A stretch of 45,119 bases of DNA from an uncultured bacterium (GCA_905214905.1 CAJMNK010000009.1:1-45119), one strand, 5' to 3'. Positions 30,864 to 40,193 are shown, numbered from the stretch's first letter. The notes: a model not told the origin generated them from the sequence alone. Translations and numbers: made by a program.

Positions 30864-33800
30864 ATGAAAGCGAATTCAGACAAATCTAAGCAGAGTAAAA
30901 AAGCGACGCGCCGTGTACTGGCAGGCGTTTTGTGCGGAGCCTCCGTTTTGAGCCTGGTACTGTCGCTCGTCATGCCCCCGATCTCGCAGGCCATTGCCAA
31001 CGATGCCCAGGCAGCTCCTACCGAGGAAACTGTGATGGGGGGGGGTTCTTCAAGTGAGTCTACTGATGTAGAAAACACTACTAACGGGGATGCCGAAAAC
31101 CAGAATAGTGATGATGCCGAGGATGACGCGAGCGAGGATACCGTCGACGCAGACTCGGCTGCTGATGGTGCGGAAGCCAAGGGTGCGGATGACGGTGCTA
31201 ACGGCGAGGGCGCAATCTCACTTGCTGCAGAGAATGAACCGACTCATGAAATTAGCAGCGGGACAGATCTGAAGTCAAAGCTCCTTAACAAGGATCTACG
31301 CGATGGAAACGGTGCTGCTACTTTTAAGCTAACTGCCGATATTGAGTGCGACGATGAGATTCGGCTTGAAGGGGCAAACACCAAGATCACCTTGGACTTA
31401 AATGGCTTCAAGATTAAGCACGATAGTAGTGCCAGTCCGTTGTTCGATGTTGCAGATTATGCGACGCTTACGGTCATGGATTCCGGGAAAGTACCGGAGA
31501 AAGTTGCCGACGGCCAGCAGCTGCAAGATAAGGACGAGCACCTGACACCTGAAAATTATGGCAAGACGGCAATAATGTCTTATGACGGTAATGAAGTTCC
31601 GGAAGATCTTACCTATTACGTAACCGAATCGGCTGCAAGTGGTGTAGGTACCACTGAGAAGATCAAAGAGTACAAGGCGACTATTAAGGGTGCAATTGTT
31701 GGAGTCACCAAGAACTCCAAGATGAGGCTCATTAACGTTTACCAACATGGCACGTTTAACCTCGAAAGTGGCGCTATTACGCAGAAAAAGGACTGCAACG
31801 TCGGCAACCTCATCTATGCCGAGAACGGCTCTGCCGTCAATATGAGCGGCGGATACGTTTGCGGCGCTTCCGGCTCGGGTGACGGCGCGGGCATTATGGT
31901 ATCCAACGAGAAAGGCGACGTCTCGACCCTTAAACTGACTGGCGGCGTCATTGCCGGCAACAGCGCTAATAGGGGCGGTGGTGTGTATGCCCGTTATTCC
32001 GAGGTTGCCATAACTAATGGCATAATCTCCGGTAATAGCACACTCGGCGCGGGACTCGGTGGCGGCATTATGGCCGAGGGCGGCATCGTGACCGTTTCTG
32101 ATGGCTATATCACGAATAATAGAATGGCTAAGTTCTGCGGCCACGATGGCTGGGGTGACCATGGCGGTGCTGGGCTTGCTGCCAATAACGGCGCCCATGT
32201 CACCATTTCCGGCGGCCAGATTACTGGCAACTATTCCGAGGAAGCCGGTGGCGGCGTTTACGTTACCGATGTGGATCGAAATGAGGAGTCTTCTCGTTCT
32301 GGAATGGCGTGGCTGAATATCACGGGAGGAATTATTGCCTCTAATGTGAGCAACCGATCCGAGGGTGCCGGCATTCGTGTGGGCCAGATGGTTGACGCGA
32401 TGATTAACGGAACTACGAGCAGCAAGGTCTACATTACGAATAACCATTGCATGTCTCGCTTTGACTGGGGCGGCGGCGGCATCTTTGTCCAGGGAAACTC
32501 GAATGCGGGTAAGGAATATACTGCTGGTAGATTATTTGTATACAACTCGTACATTAGCAGCAATACCGCCGGTGGCTATGGTGGTGGCGTTGCAGTCTGC
32601 CCGACGGGCAAGACGCTGGTGACGAACACTGACGGCACTGCAATCTTTGGCAATATATCTGCTGGCGTTGAGCACAATGCTGCTGGCGATGAGCACAATG
32701 CCAACGGTTACGATCCGGCAACTAACAGTGGTAATGAAGGCAAGCCCCATCTTTCAAGTGGCGGTAGCGAAAAGAATCAAGATCAAGATGCATACAACTC
32801 GGAGAAGTTCCGCGAGAACGGCCATGCCGATTTCTTCCTTGCGGCAAAGGATGGCCATAAGGAACCGCTTGCGGCAATAATCGGCAAGATGCTCGGCGGC
32901 GGAGACGCCAAGTATTCGGGAAGCAAAGAGCTCAAAGAAGCTATAAAAATTCCTGCCGATGGCGGCGTGCAGATTTATCGGAGTATCGGATTGACTTCGG
33001 ATGTTCATGTTGGCGACGCTGAAGCAAATAATGCACAGGCGGCTGCTACAACCTTCATCACGGGCAACTATTCCTGGGACCATGGCGGCGGCATCATGTC
33101 GAACGGCGACCTGTACCTAGGCGTGCCTGCGGATACGTACGTCTACCCAAGCCTTAAGCTAAAGGCGTCAAAGGCGCTGAAAAATAAGCAAACCGAAAAA
33201 GAAGAAATGCTCACAAAAGATCAGTTTTCTTTCGCGGTTTATCGCAAGGATTCGGATACTGCGACGGCGCCTTCTTGGAAAAATGACTCTTTCAGCGATG
33301 GTGACTGCACCTTAGTCGGGTCTGCCAAGAATGACGCTGAAGGTAACATCACGTTTGACCTTGGTGAACAGTTCGTAGATAAGACTGTTGTGGCTAACAA
33401 GATTACATACTACTTGGTCGAACAGACCGGTGGAGACTCTGACATTGAGTACGACCACACTGTGTACGAGATCGAGGTGCAGCTCACGGACAACGAAACT
33501 TTGCTCATGAATGTGCCGAAGAAGGATGATTCAAGTCAGAACGTTCCGCTTTACGTCCATAACTATACGATTACAAGCGTGAGTGCGACCAGGCGCTCCG
33601 GAGGTTCAACAAAAGCGCTGGGCATTATGGAAAGAGACGGCGAAGGCTATTATTCGATTATCGACTCCAACGCGGAAAAGACCTTCACCAACAAGTACAC
33701 TCCGTACACCTCCAGCGGCTCCTGGACTCCTAAGGCGACTAAGGTCGTTAAGGGTGGCGAGATGAAGGAGTTTACGCTCGAGTTTGCGAATAACCCGGAC

Positions 33801-34355
33801 TTCAACAACGCTCAGACGGTTAAGACTTGGGTCGATGGCGACAAGTCCCAGACGCTTTCGTTCTTAAATGCGTCTGGTGAGGGGATTAAGTACTCGCTCT
33901 CTGATATCACGAAGAATCCCTTCACTGCCGGTGATCCTACGGGCCGTGGCGCTTCCAAGACCTTTACGTACTACGTGTGCGAGAAGAATGAAAGTTCGAT
34001 TTTCTCGCATTACAAGTTCGATCAGTCGGTCTATAAGCTTGACGTAACGATGACGGATCAGAAAGATGGCACGATCGCTGCCACGAATGTGACCTACACC
34101 CAGACCAAGGACGCTGACGGCAACCCCATCGACGAAGCCGTTCAAACTCCGGTGAAATACAACGACGGATCCGATACTTCTAAGCCGACCTCCATCCCCA
34201 CCTTCATCAACACCTACTCCACCTCTTTGCCCCTTTCTGGTATGTCGGGCGTCACTCTGACGTACCTTGCCGGCGCGGCGATGCTTTGCGTCGCTGCGGC
34301 CTGGATGCACGTTCGTCGCAAGGCGAGCGCGAAGGGAGGTGAGCGTCGTGAATAA
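30864..34355 (+). CDS. Large sortase-anchored pilus tip adhesin (beta-helix plus pilin isopeptide domains, LPLSG)
   Basis: The 1163-aa surface protein has a long signal peptide (1-50, ending ISQAIANDAQA), then a very acidic low-complexity segment (about 58-118). A right-handed beta-helix-like region follows (about 130-700) with many GG-x-I/V-x-N-S/T repeats (GGVIAGNSANRGGGVYA, GGIIASNVSNRSEGAG). Two streptococcal-pilin-type isopeptide domains come next (about 775-930, 950-1115; YYLVEQTGG and YYVCEKNESS E-box-like segments). The cell-wall sorting signal is LPLSG at about 1122, a hydrophobic stretch and RRKASAKGGERRE. LPLSG differs from LPxTG at position 4. ATG 30864 follows GGGGAGGAG. A G9 run lies within codons 58-61. 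It overlaps the next pilin gene by 8 bp. Confidence 0.87.
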   Translation: MKANSDKSKQSKKATRRVLAGVLCGASVLSLVLSLVMPPISQAIANDAQAAPTEETVMGGGSSSESTDVENTTNGDAENQNSDDAEDDASEDTVDADSAADGAEAKGADDGANGEGAISLAAENEPTHEISSGTDLKSKLLNKDLRDGNGAATFKLTADIECDDEIRLEGANTKITLDLNGFKIKHDSSASPLFDVADYATLTVMDSGKVPEKVADGQQLQDKDEHLTPENYGKTAIMSYDGNEVPEDLTYYVTESAASGVGTTEKIKEYKATIKGAIVGVTKNSKMRLINVYQHGTFNLESGAITQKKDCNVGNLIYAENGSAVNMSGGYVCGASGSGDGAGIMVSNEKGDVSTLKLTGGVIAGNSANRGGGVYARYSEVAITNGIISGNSTLGAGLGGGIMAEGGIVTVSDGYITNNRMAKFCGHDGWGDHGGAGLAANNGAHVTISGGQITGNYSEEAGGGVYVTDVDRNEESSRSGMAWLNITGGIIASNVSNRSEGAGIRVGQMVDAMINGTTSSKVYITNNHCMSRFDWGGGGIFVQGNSNAGKEYTAGRLFVYNSYISSNTAGGYGGGVAVCPTGKTLVTNTDGTAIFGNISAGVEHNAAGDEHNANGYDPATNSGNEGKPHLSSGGSEKNQDQDAYNSEKFRENGHADFFLAAKDGHKEPLAAIIGKMLGGGDAKYSGSKELKEAIKIPADGGVQIYRSIGLTSDVHVGDAEANNAQAAATTFITGNYSWDHGGGIMSNGDLYLGVPADTYVYPSLKLKASKALKNKQTEKEEMLTKDQFSFAVYRKDSDTATAPSWKNDSFSDGDCTLVGSAKNDAEGNITFDLGEQFVDKTVVANKITYYLVEQTGGDSDIEYDHTVYEIEVQLTDNETLLMNVPKKDDSSQNVPLYVHNYTITSVSATRRSGGSTKALGIMERDGEGYYSIIDSNAEKTFTNKYTPYTSSGSWTPKATKVVKGGEMKEFTLEFANNPDFNNAQTVKTWVDGDKSQTLSFLNASGEGIKYSLSDITKNPFTAGDPTGRGASKTFTYYVCEKNESSIFSHYKFDQSVYKLDVTMTDQKDGTIAATNVTYTQTKDADGNPIDEAVQTPVKYNDGSDTSKPTSIPTFINTYSTSLPLSGMSGVTLTYLAGAAMLCVAAAWMHVRRKASAKGGERRE
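31037..31045 (+). repeat. G9 homopolymer within the adhesin coding sequence
   Basis: Nine consecutive G bases encode Met-Gly-Gly-Gly (ATG GGG GGG GGT), just after the signal peptide region. In this state the frame is open (ON). Gain or loss of one base would truncate the adhesin early, the usual design of a slipped-strand phase-variation tract. Confidence 0.7.
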
Positions 34356-36018
34356 GAAAGTTTGCTCCTTCCCGATCTTGTTTGCGCTGCTTGCCCTCCT
34401 GATCGGCATCTGCGCGGTTGTGTTCCCCGCATCCGCGCAGGCCGCGCCGAGTACGACCGGATCCATCACGGTGGGCGGTACCGTGGCGCGCAGCTACAAC
34501 GCCTACCAGATCTTTAGCGCCAACGTCATCGATGACGACAACGATGCCAAAATCGCCACCGACCTTGTCTGGGCAAGCGACGCCGTGCGCGACGCCGTGC
34601 TGCCTGTGCTGCATAGCGCTGGTATGCCCAATTCCCAGACCACCGCGCAGGAAGCTGCCGAGCGGCTCAACACCGATTCCCACCTTACGAGCGCGCTGAG
34701 CGCACAGCTCGCTCGTTCCCTCCGGAGCTCTGGCGCCGTGTCCGTGGCCCTCAACGCGGGCACGGCGGCCGAGCTGCCCTGTGGCTACTGGCTCATCGTC
34801 GCCGACGACGACGCCATCTCCCAGAACGAGGCCGGCACCGCGCCGGTCATGGTTCTGGTCGGCGGCAGCGCCGTCACCGTCAAGCCCAAGGCCGCCACTC
34901 CCAAGGTGGCCAAGCATGTGCTGGAGGACAGCACCGCCGCCTGGGGCAAGGCCGCCGACGCCACGGTCGGCGACGACCTGTACTGGCGCCTCTCGGCCAC
35001 GATTCCCGCGGGTCTTGCCGCCTACGACACCTACGCGGTGCAGTTCGTCGACACCATGAGCGCGGGGCTCGACCCCTCCAAGGTGGCCGCGAGCATGCGC
35101 GTATACGTGGCGGCGGGCGCGGACGGCGGCTTCGACGCCGTCTCGACCGGTAAGGACGGCCGCGTCGGCACCGAGCCCGCGAAGGGCTGGACCGACATCA
35201 CGGCCCAGTGCGCCACCAAGGTAGCGGCCGACGGCAAGACCTTCACCGTGCGCACCGGCGACCTGGTCGCCGCGCTCGGCGGGGCCGACGCCTTTACCGC
35301 GGGCGCCCGCGTGATCGCCGTGTACAACGCGCCGCTCAACAGCGCGTGCAACCACGGCATCGCGAAGGGCAACCCCAACGAGGTTTACCTGCGCTACCCG
35401 CGCTCTCCTCTTGCCGACCAGTCCGGCGACGCCGGCTTCACCCGCACGCCGAGCGACGACGCGTGCGCCTACACCTGGGATCTCGCACTCACCAAGCGCG
35501 GCAGCGACGGCGACAAGCCACTGCCCGGGGCGGTCCTGAGCATCGCCGACGACCGCGGTCGCACGCTTGCGGCCGACGGCACGTGGGATGCGCAAGGCAA
35601 GGTCACCGTCACCACGGGCGAGGACGGCCGCGTGACCGTCTCGGGCGTGGACTCGGGCAAGCTGGAGGTCCGCGAGCTCAAGGCGCCCAAGGGCTACACC
35701 GCCTTTGAGGGCACGCGCTGCGTGACGGTCAAGGCCGAGGGCCTGGACGTCGACCAGGTGGCCGCCGCCAAGCCCAAACTCACCATCACGGCCGAGTCGC
35801 CCCTGCGCGCCGACAGCGCGGACGGGTCGACGGGCAGCCTGGAGGCGTCGCTCATCAACACGCCCACCGTCACACCCCCTAGCATTACCACCGGAGGCTT
35901 TATGCCCTCGACTGGCGATATGGCAATGTACGCCGCGGCCGCCGCAGCGGTCGCGGGAGCCGCGCTCATCGTGGTCGCGCTCCTGGTCAAGCGGGGAGGT
36001 GGCAGTCATAAAGAGTAG
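34348..36018 (+). CDS. Minor/basal pilin with MPSTG sorting signal
   Basis: The 556-aa protein has a signal peptide (1-32, ILFALLALLIGICAVVFPASAQA). An N-terminal pilin domain follows (YNAYQIFSANVI, CGYWLIVADDDA), then a D2-type isopeptide domain (about 180-350: VGDDLYWRLSATIPAG, YDTYAVQFVDTMSAGLD, NPNEVYLRY), and a Cna-B/SpaA-type domain (about 375-475) whose E-box is VRELKAPKGY. The C-terminus has MPSTG near 518, a hydrophobic segment and KRGGGSHKE. The layout is the same as that of the major pilin downstream. GTG 34348 is used because GGAGG lies 8 nt before it; the coding sequence is clearly higher in GC than the two flanking pilus genes, a sign of a different history. Confidence 0.87.
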   Translation: MNKKVCSFPILFALLALLIGICAVVFPASAQAAPSTTGSITVGGTVARSYNAYQIFSANVIDDDNDAKIATDLVWASDAVRDAVLPVLHSAGMPNSQTTAQEAAERLNTDSHLTSALSAQLARSLRSSGAVSVALNAGTAAELPCGYWLIVADDDAISQNEAGTAPVMVLVGGSAVTVKPKAATPKVAKHVLEDSTAAWGKAADATVGDDLYWRLSATIPAGLAAYDTYAVQFVDTMSAGLDPSKVAASMRVYVAAGADGGFDAVSTGKDGRVGTEPAKGWTDITAQCATKVAADGKTFTVRTGDLVAALGGADAFTAGARVIAVYNAPLNSACNHGIAKGNPNEVYLRYPRSPLADQSGDAGFTRTPSDDACAYTWDLALTKRGSDGDKPLPGAVLSIADDRGRTLAADGTWDAQGKVTVTTGEDGRVTVSGVDSGKLEVRELKAPKGYTAFEGTRCVTVKAEGLDVDQVAAAKPKLTITAESPLRADSADGSTGSLEASLINTPTVTPPSITTGGFMPSTGDMAMYAAAAAAVAGAALIVVALLVKRGGGSHKE

Positions 36019-36126
36019 CTGGCAGCCCCACAGAGAGCGGGGCGAGACGTAGCGAAGTAGATGCTAAGACACAGACAGATGATGACCGATCAAATGGGAA
36101 TCAAGCAGAAAGCAGAGGAAAAGAAG

Positions 36127-37959
36127 ATGAGCATGAGCAAGAACATCGCACGCCTGGCAGTAACCGCCGGCCTCACAGCAGCGCTGAGCTTCGGCGGAGT
36201 CATGGCCCCGGTGACCATGGCGTTTGCTGCTGAGGGCGGCTCAACTGTGACGTTCAGTGATTCCGATTACGCCAAGTCGTCTACCTACAAGGGCATTCAG
36301 ATCTTCAAGGCTAAGGTGACTACGACTAACGGAACCACGACGGTGAGCGGCATCGAGTGGGCCGGCGCCGATACGACTGAGCAGCAAGCGATCCAGCAGG
36401 CTGTTGTTAATGCAATTCGAACTATAAAAAGCGATTACAGCAGCACGAACGCTCAGGATGCAGCCGACTATCTGAGTGCAAATGCCCACGTCTCGGGGAC
36501 GTCCGAGCAAGTCAAAAACGATAATGTACTGAGTCTGATTGCTGCCAATCTTGAAAAGAACACTACGCTTACTTGGAAGAAAACGTCGGAAAACAGTGCC
36601 CAGCTTACTGATCTCTCTGCTGGTTACTGGCTGTTCCTCACCAATACGTCTGGTGAGCCTGACGGAAAGTCTACCGACGCATTTACGGCTCCTGTGTATG
36701 CTGTGATTGACGGCACCAGCGCAACAACCATTAAGCCTAAGAAGAGCGTCCCCACGGTCGAGAAGAAGATCCTCGATGATGCTGACGCTGCGAAGGCGAC
36801 GGATATCAAGAGCTCACAAGCATGGAAAGACGTTGCTGACTCCCAGATCGGCCAGGAGGTGAACTACAAGCTCACCGGCAAGATTGCCAGCAACTACGCC
36901 ACCTTTGACGCGTATGCTTACAAATTCACCGATAATCTTTCGACGGGTCTGGATTATGTCGATAACTCAGTCGAGGTGTACGCCCTGAACAACAACACCT
37001 ACACTAAGATTAGCTCGACTTCCTATTCGGTTAGCTTCCAGAATCAGAAACTTACCGTTGACTTTCCTGTTGACAACAACGGTAACAAGGGTTTGAAGTC
37101 TGCCATTGCTGACGGTACTGGCACCCTCAGCATTGATGAGAACACCGAGATCGTTGTCTTCTACAAAGCCAAGCTTAACAAGAACGCTGTTATCGGCAAC
37201 AACACCACAGAGCACACCGTGGGTGGCAACCCCAACACCGTTAAGCTTGAGTACTCTAACAACCCGTATGGCAATGACACAGGCGAGACGATCGAGGACA
37301 CCGTCGCCGACTTCGCCTTCAAGCTCAACCTCAACAAGGTCGATCAGGGCACCGAGAAGGGCCTTGCGGGCGCCGTCTTCACCATCCAGTCCGCTGATGC
37401 GAACACTCAAGACCAGTATATCGCCTCGAAGGACGACCCCACCGCGGGCGTCGTCGCGGGCCAGCTCGTGACCGTTGCCGACGACAACGACCTGCCTGGC
37501 TACGTGAAGTTCACGTCCGACAAAGACGGCAAGATCCCCGTCTCCGGCCTCGATGCCGGCTCCTACAGGGTGACTGAGGTCCAGACCCCCGACGGCCCCT
37601 ACACCAAGGCCAACCCCTTCACCTTCACCATTACCCCGACGTATGACGATGCGACCATGAAGGTGAAGGATCTTAAGGCGGAGGTTTCCGCGGCCGACAA
37701 GGTCCGCACCGACATCGCCTTCGGCACGCTTGACGGCAAGGCCGGCGACAATGTTCTTCATGGTCAAGATGGCACCGGCACCAACGCCGCTGCCGGCGAG
37801 GTCACCATCAACATCGGCAACACCAAGTCCGTGGGCCTCCCGCTGACCGGTCTTAACGGTGTGACCTTCACTTGGATCGCTGGTGGCGCGGTGCTGTGCA
37901 TCGGTGTGGCGCACCTCATCCGCAGCCGTAAGCAGGCTGAGGAGTCCGAGCAGGAGTAA
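36127..37959 (+). CDS. Major pilin subunit with LPLTG sorting signal
   Basis: The 610-aa shaft-pilin candidate has a signal peptide (1-35, ending VTMAFAAEGG). An N-terminal domain (YKGIQIFKAKV, SAGYWLFLTNT) leads to a D2-type isopeptide domain (about 210-380: VNYKLTGKIASNYATFDAYAYKFTDNLSTGLDYV, NPNTVKLEYSNNPYG). A Cna-B domain (about 395-500) follows with Lys in FKLNLNKVD and E-box YRVTEVQTPDGPY, and then a further beta domain. The sorting signal is LPLTG near 571, a hydrophobic helix and RSRKQAEESEQE. ATG 36127 has AGAGG upstream; it begins 108 bp after the MPSTG pilin. It ends the pilin group and is followed by a strong terminator, so the sortase is transcribed separately. Confidence 0.88.
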   Translation: MSMSKNIARLAVTAGLTAALSFGGVMAPVTMAFAAEGGSTVTFSDSDYAKSSTYKGIQIFKAKVTTTNGTTTVSGIEWAGADTTEQQAIQQAVVNAIRTIKSDYSSTNAQDAADYLSANAHVSGTSEQVKNDNVLSLIAANLEKNTTLTWKKTSENSAQLTDLSAGYWLFLTNTSGEPDGKSTDAFTAPVYAVIDGTSATTIKPKKSVPTVEKKILDDADAAKATDIKSSQAWKDVADSQIGQEVNYKLTGKIASNYATFDAYAYKFTDNLSTGLDYVDNSVEVYALNNNTYTKISSTSYSVSFQNQKLTVDFPVDNNGNKGLKSAIADGTGTLSIDENTEIVVFYKAKLNKNAVIGNNTTEHTVGGNPNTVKLEYSNNPYGNDTGETIEDTVADFAFKLNLNKVDQGTEKGLAGAVFTIQSADANTQDQYIASKDDPTAGVVAGQLVTVADDNDLPGYVKFTSDKDGKIPVSGLDAGSYRVTEVQTPDGPYTKANPFTFTITPTYDDATMKVKDLKAEVSAADKVRTDIAFGTLDGKAGDNVLHGQDGTGTNAAAGEVTINIGNTKSVGLPLTGLNGVTFTWIAGGAVLCIGVAHLIRSRKQAEESEQE

Positions 37960-38059
37960 CGCTCGCTCACCCATCCCTTTGGCAGGTGGGATGTGATGGC
38001 CATGAGACTTGCGGACACTTTTCTCGTCCATCCACGTTCTTGCTTTGCCATTCTCTTTT

Positions 38060-38097
38060 CGGGGCAGACTCCGCACTGGAGTCAGCCCCGTTTTTTT
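38060..38097 (+). terminator. Strong intrinsic terminator of the pilin operon
   Basis: CGGGGC-A-GACTCC (38060-38072) pairs with GGAGTC-A-GCCCCG (38078-38090), one A-A mismatch, followed by T7. Confidence 0.93.
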
Positions 38098-38115
38098 GGG
38101 ATAACGCAGCCAGCC

Positions 38116-38212
38116 TCCACCGTCCGATGCGGGTACGTTCGTCATCGCGTTTCTTGACTCGTATGAGGTTCGGATTAAGGTCCGTAGGCGCACGCGCGGT
38201 GCGGACGGTGGA
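38116..38212. repeat. Widely spaced inverted repeat in the pilin/AbiE-like gap
   Basis: TCCACCGTCCG (38116-38126) and CGGACGGTGGA (38202-38212) are perfect 11-bp arms 75 bp apart. They lie in the 510-bp gene-free stretch 37960-38469, between two terminators. Its role is unknown; it could mark an insertion boundary. Confidence 0.5.
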
Positions 38213-38240
38213 CGGCATTTGCGCCGCAAGCGCAAATAAG

Positions 38241-38270
38241 AATGCCCGGGGGTCGGATCCCGGGCATTTA
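38241..38270. terminator. Second hairpin, possibly bidirectional terminator
   Basis: AATGCCCGGG (38241-38250) and CCCGGGCATT (38259-38268) pair perfectly, with TTTAAC after it and T-rich sequence on the opposite strand. Confidence 0.6.
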
Positions 38271-38433
38271 ACAAAAACTGAAAACTAGGTCGCCCGCGCT
38301 CTCGTACACTTACGCGGGGTGCGTCGTTTCCTATTGACATTGTATCCCGAATCGCCCCGCCGATCCGGGACATTTTGAAAACTCAAATGTAGGCTTAGGC
38401 ACGAACGGTATCTCTTTAATTCCGAAAATTATG

Positions 38434-38457
38434 TATAATTCCAATACAAACTGGAAT
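38434..38457 (+). promoter_or_regulatory. Promoter and operator of the AbiE-like module
   Basis: TATAAT (38434-38439) overlaps the inverted repeat ATTCCA-n8-TGGAAT (38438-38457). A related AATTCCG sits at 38418-38424. A protein bound here would block RNA polymerase, as expected for autoregulation by the winged-helix protein encoded downstream. Confidence 0.65.
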
Positions 38458-38469
38458 CGAACGAAAACA

Positions 38470-39438
38470 ATGGAAATGAACGAAGCGTTAATCTACTTAC
38501 AAGAAGCACTAGGCCTCTCCGCCAAGACCAAAACTTGGCCTGGATCCGCACGCTTGCCGCTGCATCTGCGGGCGATTGAAGTCCGCGCTGTTGACGCAAA
38601 CGGTTTTTCGTTTTTGCTTGCAAGTTTGCCTACTGGCGTCGGGCTTCCCGAGGCTAAGAGGGTCTATAGTCAGCTAGCCTTGCGTGCGGAGACTCCTGTT
38701 GTCGTTTCGTTTCCTGATGCCGATGCACGTCAGCGCAAAGCATTGGTCGCACAAGGGATTCCGTTTGTTTGCCCCGGCAGACAGGCTTTTCTTCCATTTA
38801 TGGGCACGGCCTGCACGGAGAGGGGCGGTGCCCGGTTTCGCAATCACGCGACCAAGATGTCACCCAACGCACAGGCTGCCGCAATCTGGGGAGCAGCCCA
38901 GGAGCCATATCGCCCCCATGACCTTTGTCGTGCGCTTGGGATCTCGGCAAGCCGCGCGAGTGAGGCCATAACCGAGCTTGTTGACAGGGGACTCGCGAGG
39001 CGCGAGCGTTGCGAGCGACGTGTCGTCGTGTTCCCTGTTGCCGTTGATCTTTTGCTCAGCGAGCACATGGCAGAGCTCTCCTCGCCTGTCTCGAAGGTCT
39101 TTTTTGCAAGGAAGACGCCGCAGATCGACTATCTTGTTGACGCCGGGGAGACGGCGCTCGCCGCGCGTTCGATGCTCGCTGCACCGGGCATGGAACAAAA
39201 GGCCGTCTTAAGAAGTGCATGGCGTCAACTGAGCGACCTCGAAGTCGCAGACGGGGAGTTGCCGGATAACGAAACGGCGATGATTCAAGTGTGGCGCTAT
39301 GCACCCGTGTTTGCCGGCTCCTCCCGTGTCGACGACATTTCGCTTGCGCTATCTTTGGCGGCAATCGACGATGAGCGAATTCAGCTCGAAGTCGATCGCA
39401 TGTTTGGAAAGGAATATCCATGGCAAGAAGCGCTGTAG
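38470..39438 (+). CDS. Winged-helix protein, putative AbiEi-like antitoxin/regulator
   Basis: The 322-aa product has an N-terminal domain of unknown fold (EMNEALIYLQEALGLSAKTKTWPGSARLPLHLR), a central winged helix (about 155-205: YRPHDLCRALGISASRASEAITELVDRGLARRE) and a helical C-terminal part (DDISLALSLAAIDDERIQLEVDRMF). The frame is open from ATG 38431, but that precedes the -10 box, so 38470 (or 38476) is preferred. It overlaps the nucleotidyltransferase gene by 19 bp, as in bicistronic toxin-antitoxin modules of AbiE type, where the first protein represses its promoter and neutralises the second. Sequence kinship with AbiEi is not shown, only the arrangement. Confidence 0.65.
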   Translation: MEMNEALIYLQEALGLSAKTKTWPGSARLPLHLRAIEVRAVDANGFSFLLASLPTGVGLPEAKRVYSQLALRAETPVVVSFPDADARQRKALVAQGIPFVCPGRQAFLPFMGTACTERGGARFRNHATKMSPNAQAAAIWGAAQEPYRPHDLCRALGISASRASEAITELVDRGLARRERCERRVVVFPVAVDLLLSEHMAELSSPVSKVFFARKTPQIDYLVDAGETALAARSMLAAPGMEQKAVLRSAWRQLSDLEVADGELPDNETAMIQVWRYAPVFAGSSRVDDISLALSLAAIDDERIQLEVDRMFGKEYPWQEAL

Positions 39439-40193
39439 AGGGTCTCCAAGAATTTCAGCAGCATATGCAAGAAGCTGCAGGATCGTATGCTCTTATCGGC
39501 GGCACGGCATGCGACATTTTGCTCGCGGAGGCGGGACTTCCGTTTAGGATGACTCACGATTTTGATGTGGTAATCGTCGCCGATGACCGGTTGCCTCAGA
39601 CGGCAGAAGCTATATGGACTTTGGTGCGTGATGGCGGTTACCGCTGCGGCTGGGGCGAAGGCAAAGGCTCATGTTTTTATCGGTTTACAGAGCCCAAGAG
39701 GCCGGGTTACCCCCATATGATCGAACTCTTCGCGAAGTGCCCCGACTTTCTAAAGGGTCGTGAGGGGATTGATGTGGCGCCAATTCACGTTGGTGAAAAC
39801 ATAAGCAGTCTTTCGGCAATTTTGTTGGACGATGCTTACTACAGCTTGTTCCTTCAGGGAATTCGGACCGTAGACGGCGTTTCGGTCCTGGGTACGGAAT
39901 ACATTGTCCCGTTCAAAGCGAAGGCGTATCTCGACCTAAAAGCCAGAAGGGAAGCGGGGGAGAACGTTGATTCGAAGAAGGTAAAAAAGCATAAACGCGA
40001 TGCGCTGAGGCTTGCTCAGTTGCTTGGCGAGTCGGAAGGTGTAGACCTGGGCGAAGAACTGAAGGACGATATGCTTGCGTTTGTTAAAGATTGCGAGGTG
40101 GGCGACGTCAATCTGAAACAGATCGGGGTTGCGGGCGTAACGATGGCGCAGTTGCTCGAGACGATGAAAGCAACATATGGCTTGATTGGTTGA
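39420..40193 (+). CDS. AbiEii-like nucleotidyltransferase, putative toxin
   Basis: The 257-aa protein has the polymerase-beta-type NTase core: YALIGGTACDILLAEAG (residues about 21-37, GG-T/S motif) followed by RMTHDFDVVIV (D-x-D), and a later acidic strand (MIELFAKCPD). Basic helices (YLDLKARREAGENVDSKKVKKHKRDALRLAQLL) follow at about 170-200. AbiEii toxins are GTP- or CTP-binding NTases that can modify tRNA (established knowledge). It begins inside the 3' end of the winged-helix gene, whose GGAAAGG region supplies a ribosome site. Catalytic residues appear intact. A non-toxic housekeeping NTase is the alternative. Confidence 0.75.
   Translation: MARSAVEGLQEFQQHMQEAAGSYALIGGTACDILLAEAGLPFRMTHDFDVVIVADDRLPQTAEAIWTLVRDGGYRCGWGEGKGSCFYRFTEPKRPGYPHMIELFAKCPDFLKGREGIDVAPIHVGENISSLSAILLDDAYYSLFLQGIRTVDGVSVLGTEYIVPFKAKAYLDLKARREAGENVDSKKVKKHKRDALRLAQLLGESEGVDLGEELKDDMLAFVKDCEVGDVNLKQIGVAGVTMAQLLETMKATYGLIG

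Noticed and set aside
31850..32600. Repetitive GGC/GGT-rich stretches considered as a DNA repeat or CRISPR-like array
   Set aside because: They are irregular and encode the beta-helix repeats of the adhesin; no constant repeat-spacer pattern.
38160..38215. GGTTCGGATTAAGG considered as a tRNA T-arm
   Set aside because: No acceptor, D-arm or anticodon stem can be formed around it.
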